DNA of 64,000 nt from Clostridium aceticum (lineage in GTDB: Bacteria > Bacillota > Clostridia > Peptostreptococcales > Natronincolaceae). Both the position numbers and the translations under genes were made by a program. The number at the start of each line of letters is the position of its first letter. The first letter of the stretch is position 1. Shown here in pieces: positions 55,971 through 64,000 of the stretch. The stretch spans positions 3,773,418 through 3,837,417 of the forward strand of contig NZ_CP009687.1 in NCBI RefSeq assembly GCF_001042715.1, given 5' to 3'. The notes beneath the pieces were generated by a model that searched no databases, was not told the origin of the DNA, and saw only the letters and a program-made list of their open reading frames with translations.

Positions 55971-58900
55971 TTATTCCTCTTCTTTTTCTTCCATATCTTC
56001 TGGTGTTTCATCTTCTGTACTTAAGGCAATATTCTTATATCGTTTCATTCCTGTACCAGCAGGAATTAGTTTACCAATAATTACATTTTCCTTCAGTCCT
56101 ATCAGGTAGTCTTCCTTACCCTTGATAGCAGCCTCCGTTAAAACTCTTGTAGTTTCTTGGAAAGATGCAGCAGATAAGAAGGATTCTGTAGCTAATGAAG
56201 CTTTAGTAATACCTAGTAGGGTTACTGTATAGGTCGCTTCTTTTTTACCTTCTTCTGTTGCCTTTTCATTTACTTCTTTTAAGTCAAATACAGTTTCCAG
56301 TGCTCCAGGTAACAAGTCAGTATCACCAGAATCTTCAACCTTTGCCTTACTCAACATCTGTCTTACAATAACCTCAACATGCTTATCGTTGATATCAACA
56401 CCCTGTAGACGGTACACCCTCTGTACTTCTTTAATGATATAGTTTTCAACACCTTCTACACCCTTGATTTTAAGAATATCATGAGGATTTACAGATCCTT
56501 GTGTAATTTCATCTCCAGCTTCAATAACCTGACCTTGTTTTACTTTTACTCTAGAACTGTAAGGAATCTCATACTTTTTCTCCTCAGTAGCATTTCTTAC
56601 AACAACTTCACGTTTTCTTCTAGACTCTAGAACTTCAATGGTACCTCCGATTTCACTAATAATAGCTAATCCCTTTGGTTTCCTTGCCTCAAACAATTCC
56701 TCTACCCTCGGCAAACCTTGAGTAATATCCGCACCGGCAACCCCGCCAGTATGGAAGGTTCTCATAGTAAGCTGTGTTCCTGGTTCTCCAATAGACTGTG
56801 CAGCAATAATACCTACAGCCTCTCCTACCTGAACAGCTTCGCCAGTAGCTAAGTTTCTACCATAACAAGTTGCACATACACCGTGCCTTGTTTTACAATT
56901 TAATGCTGTTCTAATTTTTACTTTTTCTAAACCGACAGTAATGATTCTTTCTGCATCTTCTTCAGTGATCATAGCATCTTTAGCAACCATCACTTCTCCA
57001 GTTTCAGGGTGAAGAATATCTTCTAATGCATGTCTGCCAACTAGTCTATCATATAGTTCTTCAATTACTTCGTTGCCATCCTTAAAGGCAGAAGCTACAA
57101 TGCCTTCTGTGGTACCACAATCAATTTCCCGAATAATAATATCTTGACTAACATCTACAAGACGTCTAGTTAGATATCCTGAGTCAGCAGTTCTAAGGGC
57201 AGTATCCGCCAATCCTTTTCTAGCCCCATGAGTAGAAATAAAGTATTCTAGTACAGATAAGCCTTCACGGAAGTTAGCTTTAATCGGCATTTCCACCGTA
57301 TGGCCAGAGGCATTTGCCATCAATCCCCTCATACCACCTAGCTGTCTAATTTGGTTTTTACTACCCCTAGCACCTGAGTGAGCCATGATAAATACATTAT
57401 TTAATCTATCCAAGCCCGCCATTAGGGCATCGGTAACTTTTTCTGTCGTTTCCGTCCAGGTTTCAATAACTCTTTCGTATCTTTCTTCATCAGAGATTAA
57501 TCCTCTTCTATAGGCCTTCTCATACTTATCGACTTTTTCTTCAGCTTCTGAAATCAGCTCTGGTTTTTCATCTGGCACTTCCATATCTGATACGGCTATA
57601 GTGATAGCACCTTTAGTAGAGAACTTAAAGCCTGTTTGTTTTATATAGTCCAACATAATAGAAGTAGTTGTATTGCCCAACTTTCTAAAGGACTTATCAA
57701 TAACTTTTCCTAAAGCCTTTTTGTCACATAAAAAGTCAACTTCCAAAGCATATAAATCCTTGGTACGATCTACAAAACCTAAGTTTTGAGGTATTTTTTC
57801 ATTAAAAATAAATCTGCCAACAGTACTTTCTACTAACTTTCCTGGATCTTCTTTGTTTAACTTTGTTCTCACCTTAACCCTAGCATGTAGGTCTACCACT
57901 CCGGTATCATAGGCCATCAGCATTTCTTCAAAATCTTTAAAGATCATGCCTTCTCCTTTAACACCAGGTACTTCAATGGTAAGATAATAACTGCCCAACA
58001 CCATATCCTGTGTTGGTGTAGTGATTGGCTGCCCATCCTTTGGAGCTAGTATATTGTTAGGCGCCAGCATTAAAAATCTAGCTTCTGCCTGAGCTTCGAC
58101 AGATAATGGTACGTGTACCGCCATTTGATCTCCATCGAAATCTGCATTATAAGCAGTACATACCAATGGATGCAGCTTAATCGCCTTACCTTCTACTAGG
58201 ATTGGTTCAAAGGCTTGAATCCCTAATCTATGCAGGGTAGGTGCTCTATTAAGCAACACAGGATGTTCTTTGATTACCTCTTCCAATACATCCCATACCT
58301 CTGGTTTTACCTTTTCCACCATACGTTTCGCACTTTTAATATTATGAGCATAATTATTCTCTACAAGTTTTTTCATGACAAAGGGCTTGAATAGCTCCAA
58401 GGCCATCTTTTTAGGCAGACCACATTGATAAAACTTCAGTTCGGGGCCAACAACAATAACTGAACGTCCTGAATAGTCTACACGCTTTCCTAAAAGGTTT
58501 TGTCTGAAACGTCCTTGCTTACCCTTTAGCATATCGGAAAGTGACTTCAGTGGTCTGTTTCCAGGACCTGTTACAGGCTTTCCTCTTCTGCCGTTATCAA
58601 TTAAGGCATCTACTGCCTCCTGCAGCATCCTTTTTTCGTTTCTAACAATGATATCAGGAGCACCTAAATCTAATAATCGCTTCAAACGATTGTTACGATT
58701 GATTACTCTTCGATATAGATCGTTTAAATCAGAGGTAGCAAATCTACCACCGTCCAATTGCACCATAGGTCTTAAGTCAGGAGGAATTACTGGCACGGCA
58801 TCTACAATCATCCACTCAGGTTTATTACCAGATTGTCTAAATGCCTCTACCACCTCAAGACGTCTAATGGTTCGTACTCTTTTTTGTCCAGTACTTTCCT

Positions 58901-59486
58901 TCAACTTGTGCTTTAGCTCTTTTGATAGTTCTTCAAGATTAATTCTAGACAGTATTTCTTTAACCGCCTCGGCCCCCATAGCAGCCTTAAAGTTAGATCC
59001 ATACTTTTCTAACCCTTCACTATATTCCTTCTCAGTCAAAATCTGCTTTTCAGTTAAAGGTGTTTCTCCTGGCTCTATTACAATATAAGCTGCAAAGTAC
59101 AGTACTTTTTCTAGGGATCTTGGCGACATGTCTAATAATAATCCCATCCTACTAGGTATACCTTTAAAATACCAAATGTGAGACACTGGGGCAGCTAACT
59201 CTATATGTCCCATTCTTTCTCTTCTTACTTTGGACTTTGTTACTTCAACACCACAACGATCACATACAACTCCTTTGTATCTGACACGCTTATACTTACC
59301 ACAGTGACATTCCCAATCTTTTGTGGGTCCAAAAATTTTCTCACAGAACAATCCCTCTTTTTCAGGCTTTAATGTTCTGTAGTTAATAGTTTCAGGTTTT
59401 TTAACCTCACCCTTAGACCACTGTCTAATTTTTTCTGGAGATGCCAATGAAATTTTAATAGATTCAAAATTATTTAATTCGTACAA
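55971..59486 (-). CDS. rpoC: RNA polymerase beta' subunit
   Basis: 1171 residues from TTG 59486, 9 bp after AAGGGAG. The N-terminal zinc site is [20 protein letters not shown]; the catalytic triad is in [16 protein letters not shown]; a second zinc site lies in [31 protein letters not shown] is the trigger/bridge region. The C-terminus is acidic (EDMEEKEEE). Follows rpoB by 63 bp. Confidence 0.98.
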   Translation of the reverse strand: MYELNNFESIKISLASPEKIRQWSKGEVKKPETINYRTLKPEKEGLFCEKIFGPTKDWECHCGKYKRVRYKGVVCDRCGVEVTKSKVRRERMGHIELAAPVSHIWYFKGIPSRMGLLLDMSPRSLEKVLYFAAYIVIEPGETPLTEKQILTEKEYSEGLEKYGSNFKAAMGAEAVKEILSRINLEELSKELKHKLKESTGQKRVRTIRRLEVVEAFRQSGNKPEWMIVDAVPVIPPDLRPMVQLDGGRFATSDLNDLYRRVINRNNRLKRLLDLGAPDIIVRNEKRMLQEAVDALIDNGRRGKPVTGPGNRPLKSLSDMLKGKQGRFRQNLLGKRVDYSGRSVIVVGPELKFYQCGLPKKMALELFKPFVMKKLVENNYAHNIKSAKRMVEKVKPEVWDVLEEVIKEHPVLLNRAPTLHRLGIQAFEPILVEGKAIKLHPLVCTAYNADFDGDQMAVHVPLSVEAQAEARFLMLAPNNILAPKDGQPITTPTQDMVLGSYYLTIEVPGVKGEGMIFKDFEEMLMAYDTGVVDLHARVKVRTKLNKEDPGKLVESTVGRFIFNEKIPQNLGFVDRTKDLYALEVDFLCDKKALGKVIDKSFRKLGNTTTSIMLDYIKQTGFKFSTKGAITIAVSDMEVPDEKPELISEAEEKVDKYEKAYRRGLISDEERYERVIETWTETTEKVTDALMAGLDRLNNVFIMAHSGARGSKNQIRQLGGMRGLMANASGHTVEMPIKANFREGLSVLEYFISTHGARKGLADTALRTADSGYLTRRLVDVSQDIIIREIDCGTTEGIVASAFKDGNEVIEELYDRLVGRHALEDILHPETGEVMVAKDAMITEEDAERIITVGLEKVKIRTALNCKTRHGVCATCYGRNLATGEAVQVGEAVGIIAAQSIGEPGTQLTMRTFHTGGVAGADITQGLPRVEELFEARKPKGLAIISEIGGTIEVLESRRKREVVVRNATEEKKYEIPYSSRVKVKQGQVIEAGDEITQGSVNPHDILKIKGVEGVENYIIKEVQRVYRLQGVDINDKHVEVIVRQMLSKAKVEDSGDTDLLPGALETVFDLKEVNEKATEEGKKEATYTVTLLGITKASLATESFLSAASFQETTRVLTEAAIKGKEDYLIGLKENVIIGKLIPAGTGMKRYKNIALSTEDETPEDMEEKEEE

Positions 59487-59549
59487 GGAGTCTCTCTCCC
59501 TTCTCTATAGTTTAATAACTATAAGTTAGTATATAATTTTATTAAATTT

Positions 59550-62500
59550 TTAATCCTCATAATCATCATCATATCCGTCAAAATCTTCTAGAAATTCATC
59601 CTTATAGCCTGACTTTTTTAGTTCTTCGTCTTCTATGATATAGTCTTCATCTATCTCTATCTCTTCTTCTTGCTCTTCTTGCTCTTCTTGCTCTTCATCA
59701 TCGTCATTTATTTCATTTTGATCTGCTTCATCTTCAGGAGCATATGGGAAATCACCATGTTCCATATTAAGATCTGCTACATCATCTTCTATGGACTCTT
59801 TAATTTCCACCTCTTGTTCTCCTTCCATTAGTACCTTTACATTTAAACATAAACTTTGTAGCTCTTTTATAAGTACTTTAAAAGATTCAGGCACCCCTGG
59901 TTCAGGAATGTTTTCTCCCTTAACAATACATTCATAGGTTTTGACACGTCCCACCACATCATCAGACTTTACTGTAAGAATTTCCTGTAATGTATAGGCA
60001 GCACCATAAGCCTCCAGTGCCCAAACCTCCATCTCTCCAAAACGTTGACCACCAAACTGAGCTTTTCCTCCTAATGGCTGCTGCGTAACAAGGGAGTAAG
60101 GACCAGTACTTCTGGCATGAATCTTATCATCAACTAAGTGATGCAGTTTTAACATATACATATATCCTACTGTTACTGGATTATCAAATGATTCTCCAGT
60201 TCTTCCATCGTAAAGCGTCAATTTTCCACTCCTAGGGTATCCGGCTTCCTCTAGTGCGTCCATAATATCTTCTTCATTTGCACCATCAAATACTGGTGTG
60301 GCTACCTTCCATCCTAGTGCCTTTGCCGCTAGACCTAAATGGATTTCCAATACCTGCCCAATATTCATACGGGAAGGTACTCCTAGTGGATTTAAAACAA
60401 TCTCTAAAGGCGTTCCGTCCGCTAAGAAAGGCATATCTTCTTGAGGTAATACCCTTGAAATAACCCCTTTGTTTCCGTGACGTCCAGCCATTTTATCTCC
60501 AACATTTATTTTTCTCTTTTTAGCGATGTACACCCTTACTAGTTCGTTAACACCTGGAGGTAGTTCATCACCATTTTCCCGAGTAAAAACTTTGATATCT
60601 ACAATAATTCCTGATTCACCATGAGGCACCTTTAAAGAAGTATCCCTTACTTCTCTAGCCTTTTCACCAAAGATTGCCCTCAGCAACCTTTCTTCTGCTG
60701 TCAGTTCAGTTTCACCCTTCGGTGTTACTTTGCCTACTAAAATGTCCCCAGACTGCACTTCAGCTCCTATACGAATAATCCCTCTTTCGTCTAAGTCCTT
60801 TAAAGCATCTTCACCTACATTGGGAATATCTCGAGTAATCTCTTCAGGACCCAATTTTGTATCTCTAGCATCTGCCTCATATTCTTCGATATGAATAGAT
60901 GTCAGCGCATCTTCCTCTACTAATTTTTCATTAATCAAAATAGCATCTTCGTAGTTATAACCTTCCCATGTCATGAAACCTATAAGACAATTTCTACCTA
61001 ATGCAATTTCTCCTTGGTCTGTTGAAGGGCCGTCGGCAATAACATCACCTGCTTTAATTACTTCACCCTTATTAACGATGGGTCTTTGATTAATGCAAGT
61101 CCCTTGGTTTGATCTTTTGAATTTTAGAAGCTTATATCTGTCCTTCTTTCCGTCCTCTGTCTTGATGATGATCTCATTAGCGGAAACCTTATCAACAACA
61201 CCGCTGCTTCTAGATACAACAACAACTCCAGAGTCTTTAGCTGCTTTATACTCCATGCCAGTACCAATGATGGGCGCATTGGTGATCAACAACGGAACAG
61301 CTTGACGTTGCATGTTAGATCCCATCAAAGCACGGTTAGCATCGTCATTCTCTAAGAAAGGAATCATAGCAGTCGCCACTGAAACTACTTGTTTTGGCGA
61401 TACATCCATATAGTCCACTTCGTTGTATGGTACAACATCGATGCCTCCAAATCGCGTTCTTACTGTTACTCTTTTATTTGCAAAGCGTCCTTCTTCGTCT
61501 AAAGGCTCATTGGCCTGTGCAACAATAAATAGATCCTCTTCGTCTGCTGTAAGATATTCTATCTCACTGGTAACTACCATTCTTTTGCGATCTACTTTCC
61601 TGTAAGGGGATTCAATAAATCCATACTCATTTACCCTAGCATATGTACTTAAAGAGTTAATTAAGCCGATGTTTGGTCCCTCAGGGGTTTCTATCGGGCA
61701 CATTCTACCATAATGAGAATGATGAACGTCTCTTACCTCAAAACCTGCTCTTTCTCTTGAAAGACCTCCTGGACCAAGAGCTGAGAGTCTTCTCTTATGG
61801 GTTAGTTCTGCTAATGGGTTAGTTTGATCCATAAATTGAGATAACTGTGAACTTCCAAAGAATTCTTTAATAGAAGCAGCCACAGGACGGATATTGATCA
61901 ATGCTTGAGGCGTAACTAGTTCTACATCTTGAATCGTCATTCTTTCCTTAACAACTCTCTCCATTCTAGATAAACCAATTCTAAATTGATTCTGAAGTAA
62001 TTCACCTACTGAACGTAGTCTTCTATTTCCCAAATGGTCAATGTCATCAATATTTCCTATATCATGAGCTAAGTTAAATATATAGTTTATAGATGCAATA
62101 ATATCTGACACAATAACATGCTTAGGTATTAACTCCCTTTTTTTATCTTTTATTGCCTCTTTGATTTCTTCTTCTGTTTGGAAAGTATCTAATATTTCTT
62201 TTAATAATGGGTAATATACCTTCTCTTTAATTTTTAGATCATCTATATTAAAGGCAACGTGGGTTCTTATATCAACAAAGTGGTTACCCAACACTTTTAC
62301 AGCTTTATGTTCTTCAGAATATACTGACACAACATTAATTCCTGCATTTTGTATGGCCACGGATGTATCACGATCGATTTTCTGTCCTTCTTCTACCATG
62401 ATTTCTCCCGTAATAGGATTCATGATATTTTCTGCTGCTTTTTTGTTCAAAATTCTATTAGCTAAAGATAGCTTTTTATTTAGCTTGTATCTACCCACCT

Positions 62501-63302
62501 TCGCCAAGTCGTAGCGTTTTGGATCAAAGAACAAAGAATTCAACAAAGATGTAGCACTTTCTACGGTAGGCGGTTCACCAGGTCTTAATTTTTTATAAAT
62601 TTCTAATAGTCCTTCATCCGTATTCTTTGTATTATCTTTTTCCAATGTAGCCAGAAGACGTTCATCTTCTCCTAATAGATCTTTAATTTGCTGATCATTT
62701 CCATAACCTAGAGCTCTTAAAAGCACTGTGACCGGCTGTTTACGGGTACGATCTATTCTTACTGAAACAACATCGTTTGAATCTGTTTCATATTCTAGCC
62801 ATGCTCCTCTATTGGGAATAACAGTAGAAGAAAAAAGCGGCTTCCCTGTTTTGTCAAATTCCCTGCTATAATACACCCCAGGAGATCGGACTAGCTGACT
62901 AACAATAACCCTTTCAGCACCATTAATGATAAATGTCCCTGTATCTGTCATGATAGGGAAATCTCCCATAAAGACTTCTTGCTCCTTTACTTCCCCTGTT
63001 TCTTTATTGATTAATCTTACTTTTACCTTCAAAGGGGCGGCATAGGTAACATCTCGTTCTTTTGATTCCTCTACGTCATACTTAATATTTTCGTCTAAGG
63101 AATAGTCTACGAACTCTAAAATTAAATTGCCAGTGTAATCTTCTATGGGGGAAATATCATTGAACACTTCTTTAAGTCCTTCATCTAAAAACCATTGGTA
63201 GGACTCTTTTTGAAGTTCGATGAGGTTAGGCATGTCGACGACTTCGTCAATTTGTGAATAGCTCATTCTAACTTTCTTACCAACTTCGACAGGATGTGGC
63301 AT
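59550..63302 (-). CDS. rpoB: RNA polymerase beta subunit
   Basis: 1250 residues from ATG 63302; the GTG at 63314 abuts GAGGAG and is too close. The rifampicin region [20 protein letters not shown] then RLSALGPGG is wild type, predicting sensitivity. [20 protein letters not shown] and [20 protein letters not shown] are catalytic-site motifs. It ends with an unusually long acidic tail of about 60 residues containing three EEQ repeats. Confidence 0.98.
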   Translation of the reverse strand: MPHPVEVGKKVRMSYSQIDEVVDMPNLIELQKESYQWFLDEGLKEVFNDISPIEDYTGNLILEFVDYSLDENIKYDVEESKERDVTYAAPLKVKVRLINKETGEVKEQEVFMGDFPIMTDTGTFIINGAERVIVSQLVRSPGVYYSREFDKTGKPLFSSTVIPNRGAWLEYETDSNDVVSVRIDRTRKQPVTVLLRALGYGNDQQIKDLLGEDERLLATLEKDNTKNTDEGLLEIYKKLRPGEPPTVESATSLLNSLFFDPKRYDLAKVGRYKLNKKLSLANRILNKKAAENIMNPITGEIMVEEGQKIDRDTSVAIQNAGINVVSVYSEEHKAVKVLGNHFVDIRTHVAFNIDDLKIKEKVYYPLLKEILDTFQTEEEIKEAIKDKKRELIPKHVIVSDIIASINYIFNLAHDIGNIDDIDHLGNRRLRSVGELLQNQFRIGLSRMERVVKERMTIQDVELVTPQALINIRPVAASIKEFFGSSQLSQFMDQTNPLAELTHKRRLSALGPGGLSRERAGFEVRDVHHSHYGRMCPIETPEGPNIGLINSLSTYARVNEYGFIESPYRKVDRKRMVVTSEIEYLTADEEDLFIVAQANEPLDEEGRFANKRVTVRTRFGGIDVVPYNEVDYMDVSPKQVVSVATAMIPFLENDDANRALMGSNMQRQAVPLLITNAPIIGTGMEYKAAKDSGVVVVSRSSGVVDKVSANEIIIKTEDGKKDRYKLLKFKRSNQGTCINQRPIVNKGEVIKAGDVIADGPSTDQGEIALGRNCLIGFMTWEGYNYEDAILINEKLVEEDALTSIHIEEYEADARDTKLGPEEITRDIPNVGEDALKDLDERGIIRIGAEVQSGDILVGKVTPKGETELTAEERLLRAIFGEKAREVRDTSLKVPHGESGIIVDIKVFTRENGDELPPGVNELVRVYIAKKRKINVGDKMAGRHGNKGVISRVLPQEDMPFLADGTPLEIVLNPLGVPSRMNIGQVLEIHLGLAAKALGWKVATPVFDGANEEDIMDALEEAGYPRSGKLTLYDGRTGESFDNPVTVGYMYMLKLHHLVDDKIHARSTGPYSLVTQQPLGGKAQFGGQRFGEMEVWALEAYGAAYTLQEILTVKSDDVVGRVKTYECIVKGENIPEPGVPESFKVLIKELQSLCLNVKVLMEGEQEVEIKESIEDDVADLNMEHGDFPYAPEDEADQNEINDDDEEQEEQEEQEEEIEIDEDYIIEDEELKKSGYKDEFLEDFDGYDDDYED

Positions 63303-63377
63303 ATTAATATTCACTCCTCGTAATAAAGTAAAAACAACATAGACATAACTTTTTTGGATAAGACATAACTTTATTTT

Positions 63378-63416
63378 AAAAAGTCAAAAATGCATAGATT
63401 CCGTTTTTGACTTTTT
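63378..63416 (-). terminator. attenuator-like hairpin in the rpoB leader
   Basis: Perfect 13-bp stem AAAAAGTCAAAAA / TTTTTGACTTTTT about 75 bp upstream of rpoB. U-rich 3' arms exist on both strands, so partial termination is possible either way. Confidence 0.5.
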
Positions 63417-63500
63417 TTAACATTTCACTATATAATACTATTGACATTCATTTGTGTTTTTATACAATATTTACAATTAAATACAGTACTGCAATATATA

Positions 63501-63530
63501 ATTTTATCATAGTGTCTTTAAATTTGTCAA
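63501..63530 (-). promoter_or_regulatory. predicted rpoB promoter
   Basis: On the minus strand TTGACA (63525-63530), 18-bp spacer, TAAAAT (63501-63506), preceded by TATGA, in the rplL-rpoB spacer. Confidence 0.6.
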
Positions 63531-63630
63531 TATTAATTATTCTTTTTCTTTTAGTGTGAAAGTTATCCTCTAGCGTCTTTATGAAATTTAGAGGATACTC
63601 AGCTAAAACTTAAAAAGCAATTCATCTTAG

Positions 63631-63683
63631 TTAAGGTTGAAATTAAAATTAAGGCTATAGCTTAGTTTTAATTTCAACCTTAA
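63631..63683 (-). other. large hairpin in the rplL-rpoB spacer
   Basis: Perfect 18-bp stem TTAAGGTTGAAATTAAAA and its complement, with an inner TAAG / CTTA stem around CTATAG. No U-tract. A processing-site or stability hairpin, by analogy with the RNase III site between rplL and rpoB in enterobacteria. Confidence 0.6.
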
Positions 63684-63743
63684 GCTGTTCTTTATATTAT
63701 CTTACCTGGAAAACAAAAGACTTTTTCTAGTCATCAAAAATAG

Positions 63744-63780
63744 ATAAAAAGGTACTTCGATCAACGAAGTCCCTTTTTAT
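63744..63780 (-). terminator. terminator/attenuator after rplL
   Basis: ATAAAAAGG ... CCTTTTTAT with an inner CTTCG / CGAAG stem, 22 bp past the rplL stop, followed on the minus strand by TCTATTTTTG. Confidence 0.7.
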
Positions 63781-63801
63781 CATTTATAACACTGAATCAA
63801 A

Positions 63802-64000
63802 CTACTTAACTTCTATTACTGCACCCGCTTCTTCTAACTTAGCCTTCATTGCTTCAGCCTCGTCTTTAGCTATACCTTCTTTAAGCGGCTTTGGAGCATT
63901 GTCTACTAATTCTTTAGCTTCTTTTAATCCTAATCCAGTGATCTCTCTTACTATTTTGATTACACCGATCTTAGATGCACCCGCACTAGCTAAAATTACA
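63802..64000 (-). CDS. rplL: 50S ribosomal protein L7/L12 (partial, 5' end off window)
   Basis: The C-terminal 65 residues are present: [40 protein letters not shown], then [14 protein letters not shown] and a TAG stop. This is the factor-binding C-terminal domain of the stalk protein; the N-terminal dimerisation part lies outside the window. Confidence 0.96.
   Translation of the reverse strand, partial: VILASAGASKIGVIKIVREITGLGLKEAKELVDNAPKPLKEGIAKDEAEAMKAKLEEAGAVIEVK

Noticed and set aside
63342-63372. Tandem-like AGACATAACTTT repeat upstream of rpoB
   Set aside because: Only 12 bp, two copies, in AT-rich DNA; could be chance.

Overview
The window comes from a low-GC, anaerobic, spore-forming Firmicute of the class Clostridia. 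The evidence is AT-rich intergenic DNA, strong AGGAGG ribosome binding sites, a soluble [FeFe]-hydrogenase operon, a hybrid-cluster protein, CwlD- and DUF1540-type proteins typical of spore formers, and the standard Clostridia order of the ribosomal protein superoperon. An Alkaliphilus/Natronincola-like organism would fit; that placement is inference from gene content only. No rRNA, tRNA, CRISPR array or intact insertion sequence was seen.

Left third (1-12.6 kb, mostly minus strand): an accessory region. It holds a retropepsin-like protease cut by the window edge, several small unknown or membrane proteins, a decayed DUF4177 gene, and an arsenite methyltransferase gene (arsM) interrupted by two in-frame TGA codons. 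One TGA sits exactly at a catalytic cysteine position, which suggests a selenoprotein. Then follow an orphan sensor kinase, a VOC protein, a CDP-alcohol phosphatidyltransferase, a membrane J-domain protein, an ACR3/BASS-type (arsenic-like) transporter and a chemotaxis receptor.

Hydrogenase region (12.6-19.6 kb, minus strand): hydC, a thioredoxin-like ferredoxin, hydB and hydA encode an NAD-linked, probably electron-bifurcating [FeFe]-hydrogenase. They are followed by a TM1266-type regulator and the maturase hydG. Upstream lie two near-identical 62-bp modules, each carrying a Rex-like palindrome. Between hydA and the regulator gene lies a structured leader ending in an attenuator-like terminator.

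Middle (19.7-30 kb, mixed strands): a LysM/peptidoglycan-binding protein, a second orphan kinase paralogous to the first, a TetR regulator with a large palindromic operator, speD, hcp with an FNR/CRP-type palindrome, a YibQ-type deacetylase, a holin-like membrane protein, cwlD, small proteins and a MITE-like repeat.

Right half (30-64 kb, all minus strand): the translation and transcription superoperon. Read in the direction of transcription it runs rplL (partial), rpoB, rpoC, L7Ae-like, rpsL, rpsG, fusA, tuf; then rpsJ through the S10, spc and alpha gene sets to rplQ; then ecfA1, ecfA2, ecfT, truA, rplM and rpsI. The alpha operon ends at a terminator. Between it and ecfA1 lies a 254-bp hairpin-rich block flanked by 11-bp direct repeats. 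One hairpin there shares sequence and a three-way-junction fold with an element upstream of the second kinase.

Candidates for new biology: the TGA-containing arsM, the leader in front of the TM1266-hydG genes, the twin operator modules of the hydrogenase operon, and the shared structured element.
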